DNA of 64,000 bases from Burkholderia sp. WSM2232 (GTDB lineage: Bacteria; Pseudomonadota; Gammaproteobacteria; Burkholderiales; Burkholderiaceae). Of this stretch, positions 63,846-64,000 are shown piece after piece. Every line of letters begins with the position of its first letter. Positions within the stretch are counted from its first letter, which is position 1. The position numbers and the translations under genes were made by a program. Under the pieces are notes generated by a model. It worked only from the letters and a program-made list of their open reading frames with translations. It did no database searches and was not told the origin of the DNA. The stretch is from NCBI RefSeq assembly GCF_000472545.1, contig NZ_AWZV01000029.1:23237-87236 (forward strand), in the 5' to 3' direction.

Positions 63846-64000
63846 TTTGACGGGTTGCCGTGTCGCGTTTGGGGGCGGCACAGCCAATCGGGAAGAAGTA
63901 GTTTCTGGTGATGCTCACCAGGGTGAAGCGGGTTGTGGTGTTTCTGGCACAACAACGATCTCTCAACTGTGTGCGTGTCTGTACTCCCTTCGGGAGTGGG
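63846..64000 (-). other. Spacer between 23S and 5S rRNA
   Basis: Sequence between the 5S gene and the window edge; the 23S gene probably ends at or beyond the edge. Contains the hairpin CACTCCCGAAGGGAGT near the end, which may be a processing stem. Confidence 0.55.

Overview
The window is high-GC betaproteobacterial DNA, most likely Burkholderiaceae and Paraburkholderia-like. The case rests on gene content and style: an ftrABCD-type ferrous iron cluster, a DUF3563 small protein, a VC_2705-type symporter with DUF4212, a Burkholderia-like 5S rRNA and Fur-type sites of the form TGCGAAC-C-ATTCTCA. No species can be named from the sequence alone.

About 0.17-2.1 kb holds a lipoprotein PAP2 phosphatase with a C-terminal autotransporter-type repeat. 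About 2.2-26.2 kb is a two-partner-secretion / contact-dependent inhibition (CDI) locus read on the minus strand. In transcription order it has a short TpsA exoprotein, a CdiB/TpsB outer-membrane transporter, a periplasmic peptidyl-prolyl isomerase, a very large CdiA of about 3,800 residues, and a small two-helix membrane immunity protein. Downstream lie three displaced toxin-tip/immunity modules. One is a 2.7-kb duplicate of the cdiA 3' part with a new tip and a 177-residue immunity gene. One has a pretoxin and toxin tip broken by a one-base frameshift, next to an Imm8-like gene. One is a 100-codon toxin remnant whose immunity gene is intact. Related repeat DNA, with a hairpin closed by a UUCG loop on the minus strand, follows three of the four immunity genes. 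This looks like a recombining reservoir of toxin tips and is the most interesting part of the window.

About 26.2-29.7 kb is a lower-GC, decayed accessory region beside a tRNA-Ser(GGA). It has a frameshifted PAAR gene, a truncated and frameshifted muramidase-like effector with a probable periplasmic immunity gene, a second exported orphan, and a HEPN gene overlapping an unknown partner.

From 29.8 kb the chromosome looks like core genome. Acetate use is represented by acs, DUF4212 and a sodium:solute symporter. Next come an EamA exporter, a UPF0114 protein, class I fumarase, bacterioferritin and glutamate racemase. Iron genes run from 38.5 to 50.9 kb (bfr, bfd, tonB-exbB-exbD, hemP, ftrA-D), with three Fur-like sites. 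Among them sit LysR/pirin, OsmC and an AtaL-like protein. The remainder is uvrB, tyrB-type aminotransferase, patatin with 3-hydroxybutyrate dehydrogenase, an aldo-keto reductase, rlmJ, an orphan ABC binding protein, a divergent CueR-like/CopZ-like pair, a sugar-nucleotide-reductase-like SDR, and the 5S end of an rRNA operon on the minus strand.
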